Source: Acorus gramineus (taxonomy: Eukaryota; Streptophyta; Magnoliopsida; Acorales; Acoraceae). Taken from it: 64,000 bases of DNA. The notes under the pieces were generated by a model. The model did not search any database, had not been told where the DNA came from, and saw nothing but the letters and a program-made list of their open reading frames with translations. The DNA is taken from assembly GCA_030737835.1 (NCBI GenBank), contig CM060848.1, forward strand, positions 19,817,309 to 19,881,308, in the 5' to 3' direction. Made by a program: the position numbers and the translations under genes. Shown here one piece after another: positions 36,401 through 49,400 of the stretch (within the stretch, counting starts at the first letter, position 1; each line of letters starts with the position of its first letter).

Positions 36401-39400
36401 CACTGAAAAAAATTTAAGAGCCTAATAAAAGTAAACCTAGAATAATAAAGATGCAAACTTAATCCAATATTATGTCACCTCATGGTGAAAAAAATAGTAA
36501 AAAAAAAAAAACAATTGGAATAAACACCTGAATAATACTTTGTGAAAGTTCCACAATCCCTATCGCAGGCCTAAGCCACCCATGTCCATGAGGACTCCGA
36601 GGAGCGATAGATATCTGCAAGCACAAGGAAATGCTTAAAAAGATTATAGATTAAAAGCATAAAAGCACAAATTAACTGGAATATATAAAATGGGAATATG
36701 TGACACTATCATGAATTAGGAGTGAGCATTACAGGTAAAAGCTACAAGACCAAATCAACCTAGCATAGTGTATGGTTAAATTTCTTTCAGACATTGAGAA
36801 TACATTCACATAAATTGCAGAGCGGACTCATATCCATAGTTTAAAAAACATGTGCGGACCCTATATGTGGTGGGGTCCGCATACAGTGCATGCGGCCGCA
36901 TGTACGGTATGCGGCAGCACATTGTATATATATATTTTTTTTTTAAAAAAAATATAGTATATGAGCGTTTGAACCTCGTTCGAACGGAATTTGAACGCCT
37001 AAGGACCGTTTGAACGCGTAAGGGTCATTCGAATTCCGTTCGAACTAGGTTCGAACGCTTGAAAGCCGTTTGAATTTTGTTCGAACTGGGTTCTAACGCC
37101 TGAAGGGCCGTTTGATTTCTCATTCGAACTGGATTCGAACGCCTAAAGGCCGTTTAATTCCCGTTCGAACGACTGGCCACACATGACCGCACATGGCTAC
37201 ACATGGCCGCATATGCCCGCACATGGCCACACATGGCCGCACTTGGACAACACTTGGGTGTTGATGTGCACCGAGGGGGGCACGTATCGGTACGTGCGGC
37301 CGCACTTTGAACTATGCTCATGTCAATTATGAAATTGGACTATCTCATTCGAGAGAACTTTCTCAAATAACCTAAGAAAAAGTCGTGAAAGAGTTGGCAA
37401 AGGGGTTTTCACTACACCCACAAATTAGTTGAAGAAGAAACAAAGCATCGACAATATCCAAGTATAACAAAACTAAACCAATTAATCAAAATCAGTACAA
37501 CCAGTGCAGTTAAATGCTTCTATCTGATATCTATGTAGGCCACACCATGCATACTTGACATGAATCTCATATCCAAATCTTAATCCAATCCATTGATCTA
37601 CCACATGAAAAATTAAAGCACATCAATATATAGAATAATTCATGACCAAACAGCTCTGAAGATACGAAAAACCAATCCTACCATTTCTGTCACCAAGTAA
37701 AATTTAACTATTATGAAAATCTGTACTAGCCAGAGGAGTTCTCTCCAAAAGTGCACAATACATGTTAGACTGCCAGAAATGAGATAGATATGCAGTCATC
37801 TTTATTCAAGCAAATAAAAAGTATTAAGAAAGATGATAAATAACTCTGGACAAACCAAACAAACAGGAAAGCACCAACCAATAAATTTTCGATCTGTGAG
37901 AACAACAATGGTCACCCCCCCCCCCCCCCCAAAAAAAAAAAAAGGTTTTCTCCATCCAATTGACCATGGCCAAGTTTTTTTTTACGATAATGGTAGGCTT
38001 GTCGCCCTCAATTTTATAAATTGGGGCAGAAGCCCAAAGGGAAATTACAGCAAAACAAGAACCCTCTCAAATGCATACCCTAAGTAAAGAGAAACTACTT
38101 CGAGTGTGACCGAGTCCCTCAAAAGGCTCAAAGAAACTACTCGCGAATAATGAAACTCCCATCCACCAACGCCACCGACCGAGCCCCCACACAAGTACCC
38201 CAATCAGTGACAAATCTCACCACCAAATCCCAAACATTCTCGGCATAGGGGTTACTCCCACGGAAGACCGAATGATTCCGCGTCAACCAAACCATCGCTG
38301 GAATCAATATCTGGGAAAACTTCGCCCAAACACTCCGATCACCCGGGGTCCTCAATCTCTTCCTCGCCATCCAAAGTTCACCCAAGGAAAGAAAGGAATC
38401 CCCTGTACCCCAGTTGCTGCTATTCTTCTCCACACCTCTTGAACCATCAGGCAGAAAAGAAAAAGATGAACCACCGACTCATCCCCATCTCTACATCTTC
38501 TGTCTATCTCCAGGGACCAACGTGCGATAATAACCATGGTCAAGTTGAACCCTCAATAAATCAATACCCATTCTGAGTATTCCAGTGACCTGATACTACA
38601 ACAATGCTTCTGATAAAGCTGATTACTTAATATTATCAGATGATATTTGGATTTTACTCAACATGATATACATGCCTAGACTGTTTCTAAATTGAATAAC
38701 TTGAAAATACATAAATATTCTTTTAACAACATCGACCTTAAATCCTACAATACAAAAAACCCGTGTATTCACAATCACATCCTTCAAAGTCTCCGTCAAT
38801 GAACATATTTAGAATCTCATACTAACAAATGACCTGAAATACCTCAAGCTCCAAGTACTACTATTTAGGAGTAACACTAATGCAAATTACATCTATATGC
38901 AAAAAAAGGCACAGCAAAGAATTAAAGTGGTGCTACATCGTTTAAAGAATCTTAGCACACATATACTTAAAAGAAATAGCCAACTTTCAAGGATGAGGAA
39001 ACTTTTTTTAGCACATGATATCAGCTCAAGCAAATATGGAAATGGATGTAAAAACAACCTTTTCCTCACAAAAAAGGAAAAAGAAAAAAGAAAACCTTCA
39101 TCAATTCTTCTAGAAGGCGAGGTGCAAGTTCAAGCACATGCTTAAAATCACTTTGAAGGACTGGAGGTAGTGTCACAGATTCACGAGTTAAGTGTGCCTG
39201 GATCAACAGTTCTGTCTGCACATCAATGAAACAGCAGATCAATTGCAAGAATTTTGATATAATCAATTTTGTGTGTAGCAAACAAAAACATTGAGAAATT
39301 TTCTGGTCATGTTAAAGAATCTAAAGTACCTTAACTAAACATGGGTGCTGCTTCCAGAACTTTGCCTGCTCTTGCTTGATGTTTTTAAGATCCAAGTTTA

Positions 39401-41945
39401 ATTCACTGCGAACTACCATGAACAGTTTTTGAAGAGGCTCATTATCACTTCTGCGAACAGGAATTTCCATGTATTCTGCAGCCTTAATGAAGACATCCAT
39501 AACTTTGCTGCATTGTGAAGTGTGGTCAGATACTATTAAATATAAAAAAAAAAAGTGTATGAGACAACTAAAGTCTTCCATTTCAGCCCTGCTCTAATGA
39601 GATGAGCATCCTGCATAACAAATTTCCTCCAAAGTTAAAGCTTCATAAGTATACAATCTACATAAATACAAATATGCATTTATACATATATATATAACAA
39701 ACATATTTCCAATAACTGTATTTGATATTGCACACCAAAAAAAGGCATGTTAGCACATAAGGAATCAATTGATGAACAAGTAGATCCAATTTCTTGAACA
39801 TAAGAAGGCAATAAAATTAAAAATAAAAAACCCCACAGAGGATATCAATACCTTGGAGCCAATGATGGTTTCATGAAGTAATAATAATTGGACAAAGTTT
39901 GGTGCATGACATAGTTTCCCGTATACTTTGATGACCTTGAGAGATAAACGACTGCTACCATTAAAGGCAGAAGTATACAGACACCAACAATTCCAAGCAA
40001 AAGTATTCCACCAGATGCCCCATCAATATTCAATAAGAACTGAGGTAGTGCAATTCCCATTTGAAATCCCTGCATTTAGTCCACATTCAACATGTTCAGT
40101 TTTAAGTGCCTACAAGTCAGAGAAAAGAACTGCTACAGAAGAAAAAAAAAAGGACACAAGCACAATATTCTGCCACGAGAACTATAATACCTGTCTGCCA
40201 TCAGGATGTCCATACTTCTCAAAGTTCTCACGTGATATTGGATCAGTTAGAGCCTGATATGCCTTAGATATAAATTCCACAAAGTAATTGTGAGCCTCTG
40301 AAAGATGCATGAAAATCAAAACAAATATAAGAAACAAATAATTAAATATATAGTTTTTTGTCAATAAACAAAAAAAAAGGAAAACATAGTTTTGGAAGAC
40401 ATCAAACCTGGATCAGGATTTTTATCAGGATGGTACAGAATTGAAAGTCTACGATATGCTTTCTTTATTTCTGATTCTGAAGCCCCGGGTTCAAGCCCAA
40501 GGATACCAAAAGGCTCAAATGGTTGGCTCTGAAAAGTAACAAAAAAAGACAAACAAAAGTGAGAATAATTTTTATACCCATAATTTCACATCTAAAGTCA
40601 TTCCCAAAGTAAGCTTGTGTCTTTCATATACTCCCTAACTACCTCCTTTCTAGGCCTCCTTAACTAACTGTTTACCATATTTTCTCATCACAGTTTCTCA
40701 GAGTAAGCTTGTGCCCATATCCTCCCTAACTACTCCATCCAAGTTTTTATAGGTTTTCGCACAACATTACGGGCCTAGTGGAGCCTCATAAAATTTCCTT
40801 GCAGTTTCTCTGGTACTCTTCGATCACACAACAACCCTGAAGCACACATTCACTCCATCCAACCATATCTAATTTTTTTTATATTTAAGATAAGAAAATA
40901 GGGAGTACACTACCAGTTCATATTAGATAACAGCGGTAAACTCACAAACATAGAGAACGATGTAAGCCTTACCACCAACAAAATAAAACAGAAAAACAAA
41001 CATAAAGTTGAGAGATTTCCAAGAAAAAGGATACAAAACCCAGATGAACCCAATTTCTCCCATTCTTCCAATCACATTATACTCCCCTCTCACAAATCAG
41101 GAAACCTTGCGTGGGGTGGTGGAGGAAGCAGAAACCAAATTCAGCATATGGTATTCCTTCCATAACTTCATCCATTGTACCCCGTCACACATCAGTAGTT
41201 TCTTCCAAACCTACCCGTGTATGTGTGAATAATGACAATAAAATAATCACAACGGCAAGCACACTATTATACTTTTAATATCTGATCCTCGTGTGTGCCT
41301 CTCACCTTCAGCTATGCAAGTTTTCAAATCCCTTCCTAACAACTAATATAAAGTTCCAATCCTTTTTTTTTTTTTTTTTTGCAAAAGCAAAAACGGCTAA
41401 CTTTCAATTCAACAATGGAAAACAACCATCAGTAAAAAAAATGAAAAACCATTCGCACAAGTACAACCTCATTTATCTCTCTTTTTCCCCCTCCCCCCAA
41501 TCAAACAGTCTCCACCGAATCATATCATCATCAAAAACAAAACCACATGACCCAACATAAGATCCTCAACCATTAAAAATTACCTCCCGACTGATCTGCT
41601 TAATGTAATAAACCAGGAACACCATCACGATCCAAAGAAGCACGATCGTGAGATTACTATACGTCGAGAAGTTAGAGATCTGCAACAACGCAACAACAAC
41701 AAAATCAAAATTAAAACTACACAAAGAACAAAAAAACTCATCAAGCAGTCGAGCCTCACCCGCTTGAATATCGACCTGCGGTACTTCCCGGAGCGGGAAC
41801 ACTTCGTGCACCGGCAGTGCACCGGCTTCGTCTTCTCGGAGAAGGCGCGACAGAGCTTCACGATGGTGTAGGGTACCAGAGGGAGCGCCATTATCGTCAA
41901 TATGAAGATCGGGAAGAGAGCGCTGTTTTCTTCGGAGGCCGCCAT
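33482..41945 (-). CDS. ERDJ2: ER DnaJ co-chaperone, SEC63 homologue (ERDJ2)
   Basis: J-protein of the ER membrane that works with BiP and the Sec61 translocon in protein import. Ten exons: 41760..41945, 41584..41679, 40408..40528, 40191..40297, 39852..40069, 39330..39507, 39096..39215, 36528..36614, 34464..34574 and 33482..34297. They give 679 aa, close to the Arabidopsis length I recall (687). Membrane segments lie at about 9-29, 72-88 and 190-213. The J domain in exons 3-4 has the HPD motif at 127-129 ([10 protein letters not shown]). The Sec63/Brl region includes [35 protein letters not shown] and [19 protein letters not shown]. The tail is strongly acidic ([20 protein letters not shown], near 620-640). 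Intron 7 (36615-39095) carries a hAT-like element and a LINE insertion; intron 8 holds a tandem duplication. Confidence 0.95.
34641..34842. repeat. Tandem duplication of about 96 bp in ERDJ2 intron 8
   Basis: A block beginning GTCCATATTACATTTGAAGA starts at 34641 and again at 34737. The second copy has a short insertion (ACAGTTTT) and a few substitutions. It is non-coding. Confidence 0.8.
35493..35897 (+). mobile_element. Possible solo-LTR-like insertion in ERDJ2 intron 8
   Basis: A segment with a promoter-like TATATAAATAG (about 35663) is bounded by the 5-bp direct repeat AGATA (35488-35492 and 35898-35902) and starts TGTCAGG. Size, TATA box and duplication suggest a solo LTR. However, the right end does not read CA, so this is tentative. 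Confidence 0.3.
36827..37324. mobile_element. hAT-like element with internal GAACG and TGGCCRCA repeats
   Basis: The ends CATAGTTTAAA (36835) and, reversed, CATAGTTCAAA (ending 37316) form terminal inverted repeats that continue into GTGCGG-rich sequence. They are flanked by 8-bp duplications CTCATATC (36827-36834) and CTCATGTC (37317-37324), the hAT length. The interior has about four irregular repeats of CGTTTGAAC..CGTTCGAAC type (36963-37170), then about eight short CACATGGCCGCA-like units. It is non-coding and lies in ERDJ2 intron 7. Confidence 0.7.
37963..38546 (-). pseudogene. 5'-truncated LINE insertion with target-site duplication
   Basis: Inserted in ERDJ2 intron 7, same strand as the gene. 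It is flanked by the 14-bp direct repeats ACCATGGCCAAGTT (37963-37976) and ACCATGGTCAAGTT (38533-38546), with the A tail seen as a T run at 37977. The minus strand encodes [20 protein letters not shown] (zf-RVT region after plant LINE reverse transcriptases) and, in a shifted frame, [17 protein letters not shown]. It is broken by a frameshift and 5' truncation. Confidence 0.85.
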
Positions 41946-42207
41946 CGCCGGAGGGCTCTCTCTCTGTGGGGAATCTGTGTTAGCGATGAATCAATTGAAG
42001 ATGTTCATAAAACCCTAGATCAGTGAACGGAAGAAGAAGAAGAAGAAGAAATCTGAGGAGGGAAGAGCAGAAGATTGACCTAATTGAGAAGATTTGTGGA
42101 GATCGGGTCAGCTGATTTGGGTTTGTGTTTTGAGTAACGTTTGAGGCTGCCACTATTTTCACCCCCTCAAACACGACTCTCTTATTTGCACGAAGGGGTC
42201 TATATTC

Positions 42208-43063
42208 CCACCAATTATTTTTCTTAACCTATCAATAAGTAAAAAAAATAATAGTTTTTTTTTGTTCTTACCAATTCAACTAGATCGAACAAACTTGATC
42301 TTCACTTTAAATTTTAAGTGATCAGATTTGATTGTTATTTTATGTTTTGAGCGACTTAACTTGATCGTCATTTCAAGTTTTGGACGACTAAACTTAAAAA
42401 CTTAATCGAACAGGATTTGTAATAAAGTTTATAAAAAAAATTTTTTGAAACATAAACCCATGACGTGTATTCTTCTTGGATCCTTCATACCACTTCAAAT
42501 TTGAATTGTAATACAGGGAGAATCAATCATTATTCTTAAATACAAAACATAGGAATCGTTTTTTTACATAAGTGAGGGATAAATTTTCAAAAGCCAGATA
42601 TAAAATGTGTTTGGATCAACTGGTAGTTTTTTTTTTTAAAACAAAGAATCCGTTTAACCACAATTTTAAACGAAGCTTAAAAATGATATATATTTGTCCA
42701 ATAAGATATTTTCTATAAAAATTTGAATTAATTGAAAGTATACCTACTTATATATTTTTTCAGTCCCTTAGCTATTGTTTGGATAAAAGAATAAACGTAG
42801 ACTATGATGAATTAACTCAAAAATTAATTTGTTTACAAAGAATAGTTAAATATAGTTCTGGACCATGTTCGACCAATTTCAGTCGCCCAAAACCTGAAAT
42901 GGCAACTAAGTTTGGTGGCTCAAAACCTGAAATGATGACCAAGTTCGGTTGTCCAAAACCTAAAATGGCAACTAAGTTTGGTCGACCTGGAGTGGTGGGA
43001 ACAACCAAACACCGATTTTTTTTTTGCTGGTGGGTTAAGGGAAATGTTTGGTGGGGATAGACA
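42208..43063. mobile_element. Foldback-type element with repeat-bearing inverted arms
   Basis: The left end GTCTATATTCCCACCAATTA and the reverse of the right end GTCTATCCCCACCAAACATT match imperfectly, followed by TTAACCYAYCA on both sides. Inside each end lie tandem ~36-bp units related to CTTGATCGTCATTTCAAG (left) and, inverted, CCTGAAATGGCAACTAAGTTTGG (right, three units at about 42888-43000). The inverted arms therefore extend to roughly 200 bp. The 93-codon frame reading PKPEMATKFG repeats is simply a translation of the right arm. Confidence 0.6.
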
Positions 43064-43744
43064 CGCCCTTGTATGAATCCTGTCAATATATATCAGATAC
43101 GTTAATATGCATATTATAACTTTGAGATATCATTTACACACATGTTTTACTATTAAGATATTGATTATCAAATATGTTATTTTTTAAAAATTGAAAAAAT
43201 ATATGAACAATATATTATATGTAGAATAATAGAATATAAACAAAAATAAATCTGATTTCAATTGACAAATCATTCCACAAGGTTTTTTATATTTTATAAA
43301 TAGCAATTTTGTTGGATAATATCCATGATAATTAGATAAGATTTCTTGATATATTTTAAAAGAATAACATTTATAATTTTTTATGCCACATTAATATTTA
43401 TAATCTACACAATTATATTACTCTAAATTATATAAATTTAGAAAATGTAATTATCTATTTTAATTCTTAAGATAAGATTAGGAGGAGAAATATTTGTTTT
43501 AGATAAATGAACTTTAATAAATTTGTTAGAGGGTAAAAATGTAAAATTATTTTACATACACTTGAGAGGTGAGAAAATAAAAGTTGTACAAATAATAACA
43601 GATGGGGTTGGTTGGGATTTTGATTGATCCATTTGATGGGTAAATAACAATCCTGAGGTTTTATTTATTACACTTATCATAACCAAGATATTGTGTTAGA
43701 CTGTAAATGAAAACTCACCTCCATTTGCACAGTATCCAAACAAA

Positions 43745-44068
43745 CCTTAAATATTAACTTTAAATTGAATAATTTAAATGATATATTACATAGACGAAAA
43801 TTAAAATTAAGATTTTAAATTTTATTATCTCTTTTAGATATCATATATTGAAAATTTAATAGTAATATAGTATATCATGATTGTGATTAATTATACAAGA
43901 TAACAAATATGAACAATATATATATATATATATCAGATACGGATATTTTTTAGATTGGATATATTGATATCAATATCAACATTCCGGATCTTGATATTTT
44001 TTTTTCAGATTCAGATACAAATTCAAATTGAATTTGGATTTTTTTTGGATAATTAACAGGCTTAGCTA
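43745..44068 (-). mobile_element. Dispersed non-coding repeat, copy B
   Basis: Reverse-oriented relative of the repeat at 3686-4140, sharing the AATTATCC start, the ATATCCGATA-type blocks and the GATATCT-AAAGAGATAAT segment. It is more decayed and interrupted by a (TA)n run at about 43918-43932. Confidence 0.55.
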
Positions 44069-44205
44069 AAATCCGATTAGATTATCTCTGTCTGTATTCA
44101 AGAATCTATGCCCTTGTTAAATAGATATAAGAATCTAAATTCCATATAATTATTTTTTATTTGTATGTTTTAAATTTGTACGTTCCCTTCACAAAACCTG
44201 CATTA

Positions 44206-44489
44206 ATTCGGTCAGCACTGGACTGGACACCCCTTTAATCGAACTGCATAACGTATAAATCAAACTGCACAATCAATTGTTTGGCATATATTTCACTCTC
44301 TTATTGGATTCAATGAGCTATTGGAGAAAATATGAATTTTTGAGTATCATCAATATCCAATAAAAAAGTGAAATATATACCCAATAATTATTATGTAGTT
44401 CGATTTATACGTTATACAGTTCGATTAAATGAATGTCCAATTTAGTACTGATCAAACTAACCGGATCCAGTCAAAACTGGATCCGGTCT
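44206..44489. mobile_element. MITE-like inverted-repeat element, copy 1
   Basis: Left and right arms carry TTTAATCGAACTGCATAACG and its reverse complement variants. The centre includes the CTCTTATTGGATTCAATGAG region. It is non-coding, with approximate ends, and a second copy follows 89 bp downstream. Confidence 0.5.
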
Positions 44490-44577
44490 CCATTAATTTA
44501 CACTCATCTCATATCCACATTTAAAATCACACTCATTAAATATGAGAGAGAAGACAAAGAAGAGGAGGAGACGATGA

Positions 44578-44865
44578 GACCGGATCCAGGATCGGTCAAT
44601 ATCGAATTGAATATCCCTTTAATCGAATTACACAACGTATTAATCGATTTATACAACTAATTATTGGATATATATTTTACTCTCCTATTGGATACTGATG
44701 ATACTTAGAAATTCATATTTTTTTCAATAGTTAATTAGATCCAATAAGAGAATAAAATATATACCTAACAATTGATTGTTCAGTTAGATTTATACGTTGT
44801 GCAGTTCGATTAAAGTGGTTGGTGTCAAGTTTGGTACCGACTGAACTGACTGGATTCGGCCTCGA
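44578..44865. mobile_element. MITE-like inverted-repeat element, copy 2
   Basis: Same arms as copy 1 (CCTTTAATCGAATTACACAA and its inverted partner near 44800) with GACCGGATCCAGG-type outer ends. It differs from copy 1 at many positions, so the two are not a recent duplication. Confidence 0.5.
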
Positions 44866-46418
44866 AGATGAGCTAGTAAGAAGAAGTTGTGTTCCATAAG
44901 TTGGAGTGTGTAAATTGGAGAAACGTGCAAATACATTCATTCATTTATATTAGAGAGACTTACAAATAATTTTGAGAGATGCATGTAGAGGCACCAATGT
45001 ACCTCGTTTAGTAAGGCATATTTCGGTAATTTTTTTTTTATGTTTTTCATTTAACGTGTGTTCATGCTATAGACCACGGAACGTATATATATTTTTTCAT
45101 AAAAGCATATACTCATTAGGTTTTACTATTTTAAAAAATTAAAATCCTGTGAATTGTCGCTAATATTATTCTTTAAAACTGATGTTTTTCATTTGAAAAA
45201 TGATACATCCAGCCTCACACAATCTCATCTGCAACCCCCAACCATTTCATTTTTTCTTGAGAATAAATTGGCCTAACGAAGTACATTGTATTAGTGGAGT
45301 ATATATTGTACTAGCATAATTTACATCTAGCCTAGCAGAATGTATAGTGGGTGAGGAATTGTGAGAAAGTTTTGTTTTCATACAAAATAGTTAATTGCAT
45401 GCTAATTTATAAATTTGTGATTTTCATTCATTTGTTATATTCTATTTTTTTTTTTTTTAAATAGGTAGATGTTACTATCACAATTTTATTGAAGATTTCA
45501 AAGTTCAACATTGAAAGAGGTAAAAGAAAAAAAGAGAAAATTCAAAACAAGCCAGTAAACTAGCTAGGAAAAGCTAATTTTCGGTGGTGAAAGGCCCGTT
45601 AGAGATAAAATTTAATTTATCACCTAGTTATATTCCATTCTTGGTCTAAAATTTAATTTAATCTCATTTTTCTGTGTAAAAAATAATATTAATTATATCT
45701 CACCATGTACTTTAATATGGAATGGGTTGGACGAGACAATGGGGTTTTTTATACTTGAACTGAAACTCAAACATGTTTATCATCTTCAGAGTGTTAGGAT
45801 GAGTCAAGTTTTATTCTAATATATATATATATATATATATATGGGCAAGGTTGGGTGGGATGGGTTTTACATGTAACCTATCATATTGTCATCCTTCATA
45901 TGATGACTTTGAGAGCATACTCTTAGAAAAAATGAAGATATAATGGAATGGATAGATGCATAGTTTTTACATATTTCGAAATACAGTATACACTGACATA
46001 GTAGAGAATATATATATCTCCTTAAGTGATTTCATATGTTGCATTATGTGACGTGTGGTTTACAAAAATGACTATAGAAGTGTTCAAGTGTAACATCGCA
46101 CTTTTACAAAACAACACTGACAATTACACTTAATTAAGCGCATATTTCCATTCAAAATAAATTAATAATAGCAGTTACACCCATGTCATACAACTACTAT
46201 AGCTTTTAAACTAATCATTCCTGTTATGAATACAAGAAATCACCACTAATTATGGCTCTGCAACATACATGCAACAACCACTTACCAAAAGAATGGTGCC
46301 TCACTTGAAATGCAAATCCTTCTGAAAGGCCTCTAAAATTCCCTGCTAACTGAACAGAAGCAACCTTGTATACAAGTGGTATCTCTCTTACCCCACAAAT
46401 TAAACCAAAACACCATGA

Positions 46419-49400
46419 TCAGCATATAAATATCTCGTTTGTGGGATCATCATCACCCACATTCAAATAATTGACATCGGCCACATGTTCCCCAAAATCA
46501 TCTGAGCATTTCGACAGAAACGGAGGTTAATTTCACGGGGAAGTAGTTGATGAGATGTACAATGGCAAGAATAATTATCAAGTTTACCTTCATAGATGGT
46601 CCTCACATAGTCCACATATTCTGGAACCAGATCTTTATAAATGATCCCGTCTGGGCGAGCATCAAGGACCACCAAGACTCCTGAATGGATTTCAAACTAC
46701 TTTAGTGAAATCAACCATCACCATCCTCATCTGATTTAAAAGAGTTTTTTTTTTAAAATCAATTTGAGATTGGTTACTTTGTCATTATAGGTTAATTGGA
46801 GATTTGTACTTACAATGTATCAGTTCAATATATGGGGTAACATACAACTATTACATGCATTCAAACAAGGATGGTTTCCAAATATGCTTCATTAAATACA
46901 TTGGATATTGGCAATTAGAATATTATAATTTGAAAAAGTTAGGCACAGAAATCATATTCAATTTACAGGGTTTTAAAGAAGTCATTGAACTGAAATGAAA
47001 TGCAGAGATTCATTTCCATGTTTCCATTTTATAAGCATTGTGTACTAACAACAGGTGCAGAGTCATGCAAGTGCCATCTTCTTGAAGCTTTGATGATGAT
47101 ATGGCAATAGCCAATAAGAATGGTTGAACACTTGAAAATATAAACCTTACAGCCTAAAAGGAGCTCATGTACAACCTGAAATTCAACAAACATATCCACT
47201 TATACCAGAACACTGGAGGGCATGCCACATGATATCAAGTATATCCACAATTGCATGTCATAAAAATGAATAAATAGAAATCACTTAGACTTTTAGACTA
47301 GATGCTGGTGCTACCAGATAAAAAAAAGGCCAGTTAAGAAAATCAGCAAACATGTCCGCAATCATTTGTACACACATTCTCAAGAGTTGGATTAGAAATT
47401 ACCGGGTGCCACCCAATCTTTCGTGACATTAGATGGCAATGGAGCCAGCCATAGAATATTCCGAAGGTTCATTGAGTCATCATATGTAAGATTGGATCCT
47501 GAGAAGAAAAAAAAGAGCAGTATGAACACATGTTATGATGCAATAAAGACATTACATTAGGTATAAGCGCCTAGGTATGAGTTACAATTTACATAAGAGC
47601 TTATGAAACCAACTGAAGAAGAATGGAAAGCATCGTTGGCGAGGAACATTATGAAACTGCGCAATGAGTTAAGCAAACTTTACAACGTTACAAAGAACTT
47701 AAGGACAATTGAATCTTTGAAATCTCAACAATTGAATGTCCAAATTAGCTACAACAAATTGAAGAGATAATTCTAACCTGTCTGGCAATAGCCCATATTA
47801 AAAGGGAAAACTTTCTTCTCATACGCCGGATATTCTTTGGCATGGAATCTGCACATAATCAATCCGAACCAGATTCAGCATTATAATTCTTTTCCAAAAT
47901 GGTAACCTTCACGGTGGAAATCCCGGGAACTCCTCCAACACATCTTAATTGAAAATAATGTTTGCCCATTAGAGGATCTAAACAACGACATAATCTATTT
48001 ACTATAATTCATAAAGAGTAAATATTTCAAGACCTAAGATCTTTTACACTATTAGTTTTAATTAATCCGAATTATTTAACAATGTGTTAAAAATGGTTTA
48101 TTTACATGCCTTCCAATGCAATTTTGTTATCTTAATAAGCATATTTGATTTCAATTCTATGTAAATTCTCTTGAACATCGTTTGAAAATGCCTTTTGATT
48201 GATTATGCTTTTGTAGGGAATTTAGAGATCAAATTAGGCAAAACTTGTTTTCATATACCCAAATGGTCACAACTTTCTTAAAAAGCTCAACACGACTTTT
48301 ATTTAGGGAAAAGATTTAACAACCCAAAATTTGATCCAAATCATGAGAAAATGATATCTCACCAATTCAAAAGTGATAGGATGATGTGTCATCTTCTCAA
48401 TGGTTTAAAATGAGCTTTGTAAATTTTGGGTCACATACTGGGTCACTGGATCAGCATTCTTTTAGTTAAGGATAGAGCAACTTTAAGTGAAAGCTATTTT
48501 ATAAATAGGACTCCAAACGCCACCAAAGGTGCAATGTTTAGATTTCCATAGAAAAAATTACAACATTAGGCACCACATATTTTGGAGAACCGATTTACTC
48601 AGTACTGGATTCTATTAGTACATGTCAATCTCCAATGAGAGGCTAATATGTATTTTAAATTTTGGAATAATCTGGAACCCGTGTCAGTTTCTCATTGGAA
48701 CATTGGACTTTGCTATCAGAAGAGATTGAAGAATCGATGAAGTGACAAAAGATCTATCAGACTCACAATATACCGAGCCTCCCCGTGTTCGGGGCTAGGA
48801 AAATGTGCCCATGAAACAAGTCGAACCGATCCAACGACACATTCAACCCCACCGAGGGACCCCTTTCGGCAATCATCTCAAACAAGAAGGCCATGTACGA
48901 ATTCAACTCCTGCATCGTATCACCATCGACTCAAACACTAAAAACCAAAGCAATTCAACACAAACTTCAAAGACCTCTAAGGCCCAATTTACACAGCCAT
49001 ACAAGTTATTACGGGATAGCTAACTATTCTAGTACATAACTATACCAATGATATAATCTGGTTGTGTTTTTAATTATTTTCGTTTATAAAAGATGATGAG
49101 ATGTGATTTGATAATTGAGCATTTTATACCAGTGGAATAAAATGGTTAGAATAACAGGGACCTGAAATATCAATGCCAGCGAATGAATTTTTTTTGGATT
49201 TATTCACTCATATTCCATTTTATCCCACATCTACTCCTCTACCGAAAGCAAAAAAATCCAAACCTTATTCACAAATCGCCGCCCGTACGGAGTCCTCGTG
49301 AGCTCGCACTTGCACTCCTTCGATCCCTCCACATCAGGCACCTGGACGGGACAGAACGGTCATTTAATTGATTCAGAAGAGCAAATCGGTCAGAGAAACC

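Larger units (their letters stand above)
41946..46418. other. Repeat-rich spacer between ERDJ2 and the unknown gene
   Basis: Starts with the ERDJ2 promoter and leader (GAAGAAGAA repeats near 42030). It then holds a foldback element (42208-43063), a dispersed repeat (43745-44068) and two MITE-like copies (44206-44489 and 44578-44865). A (TA)n tract lies at 45820-45841. The rest is AT-rich with no credible gene. Confidence 0.6.
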
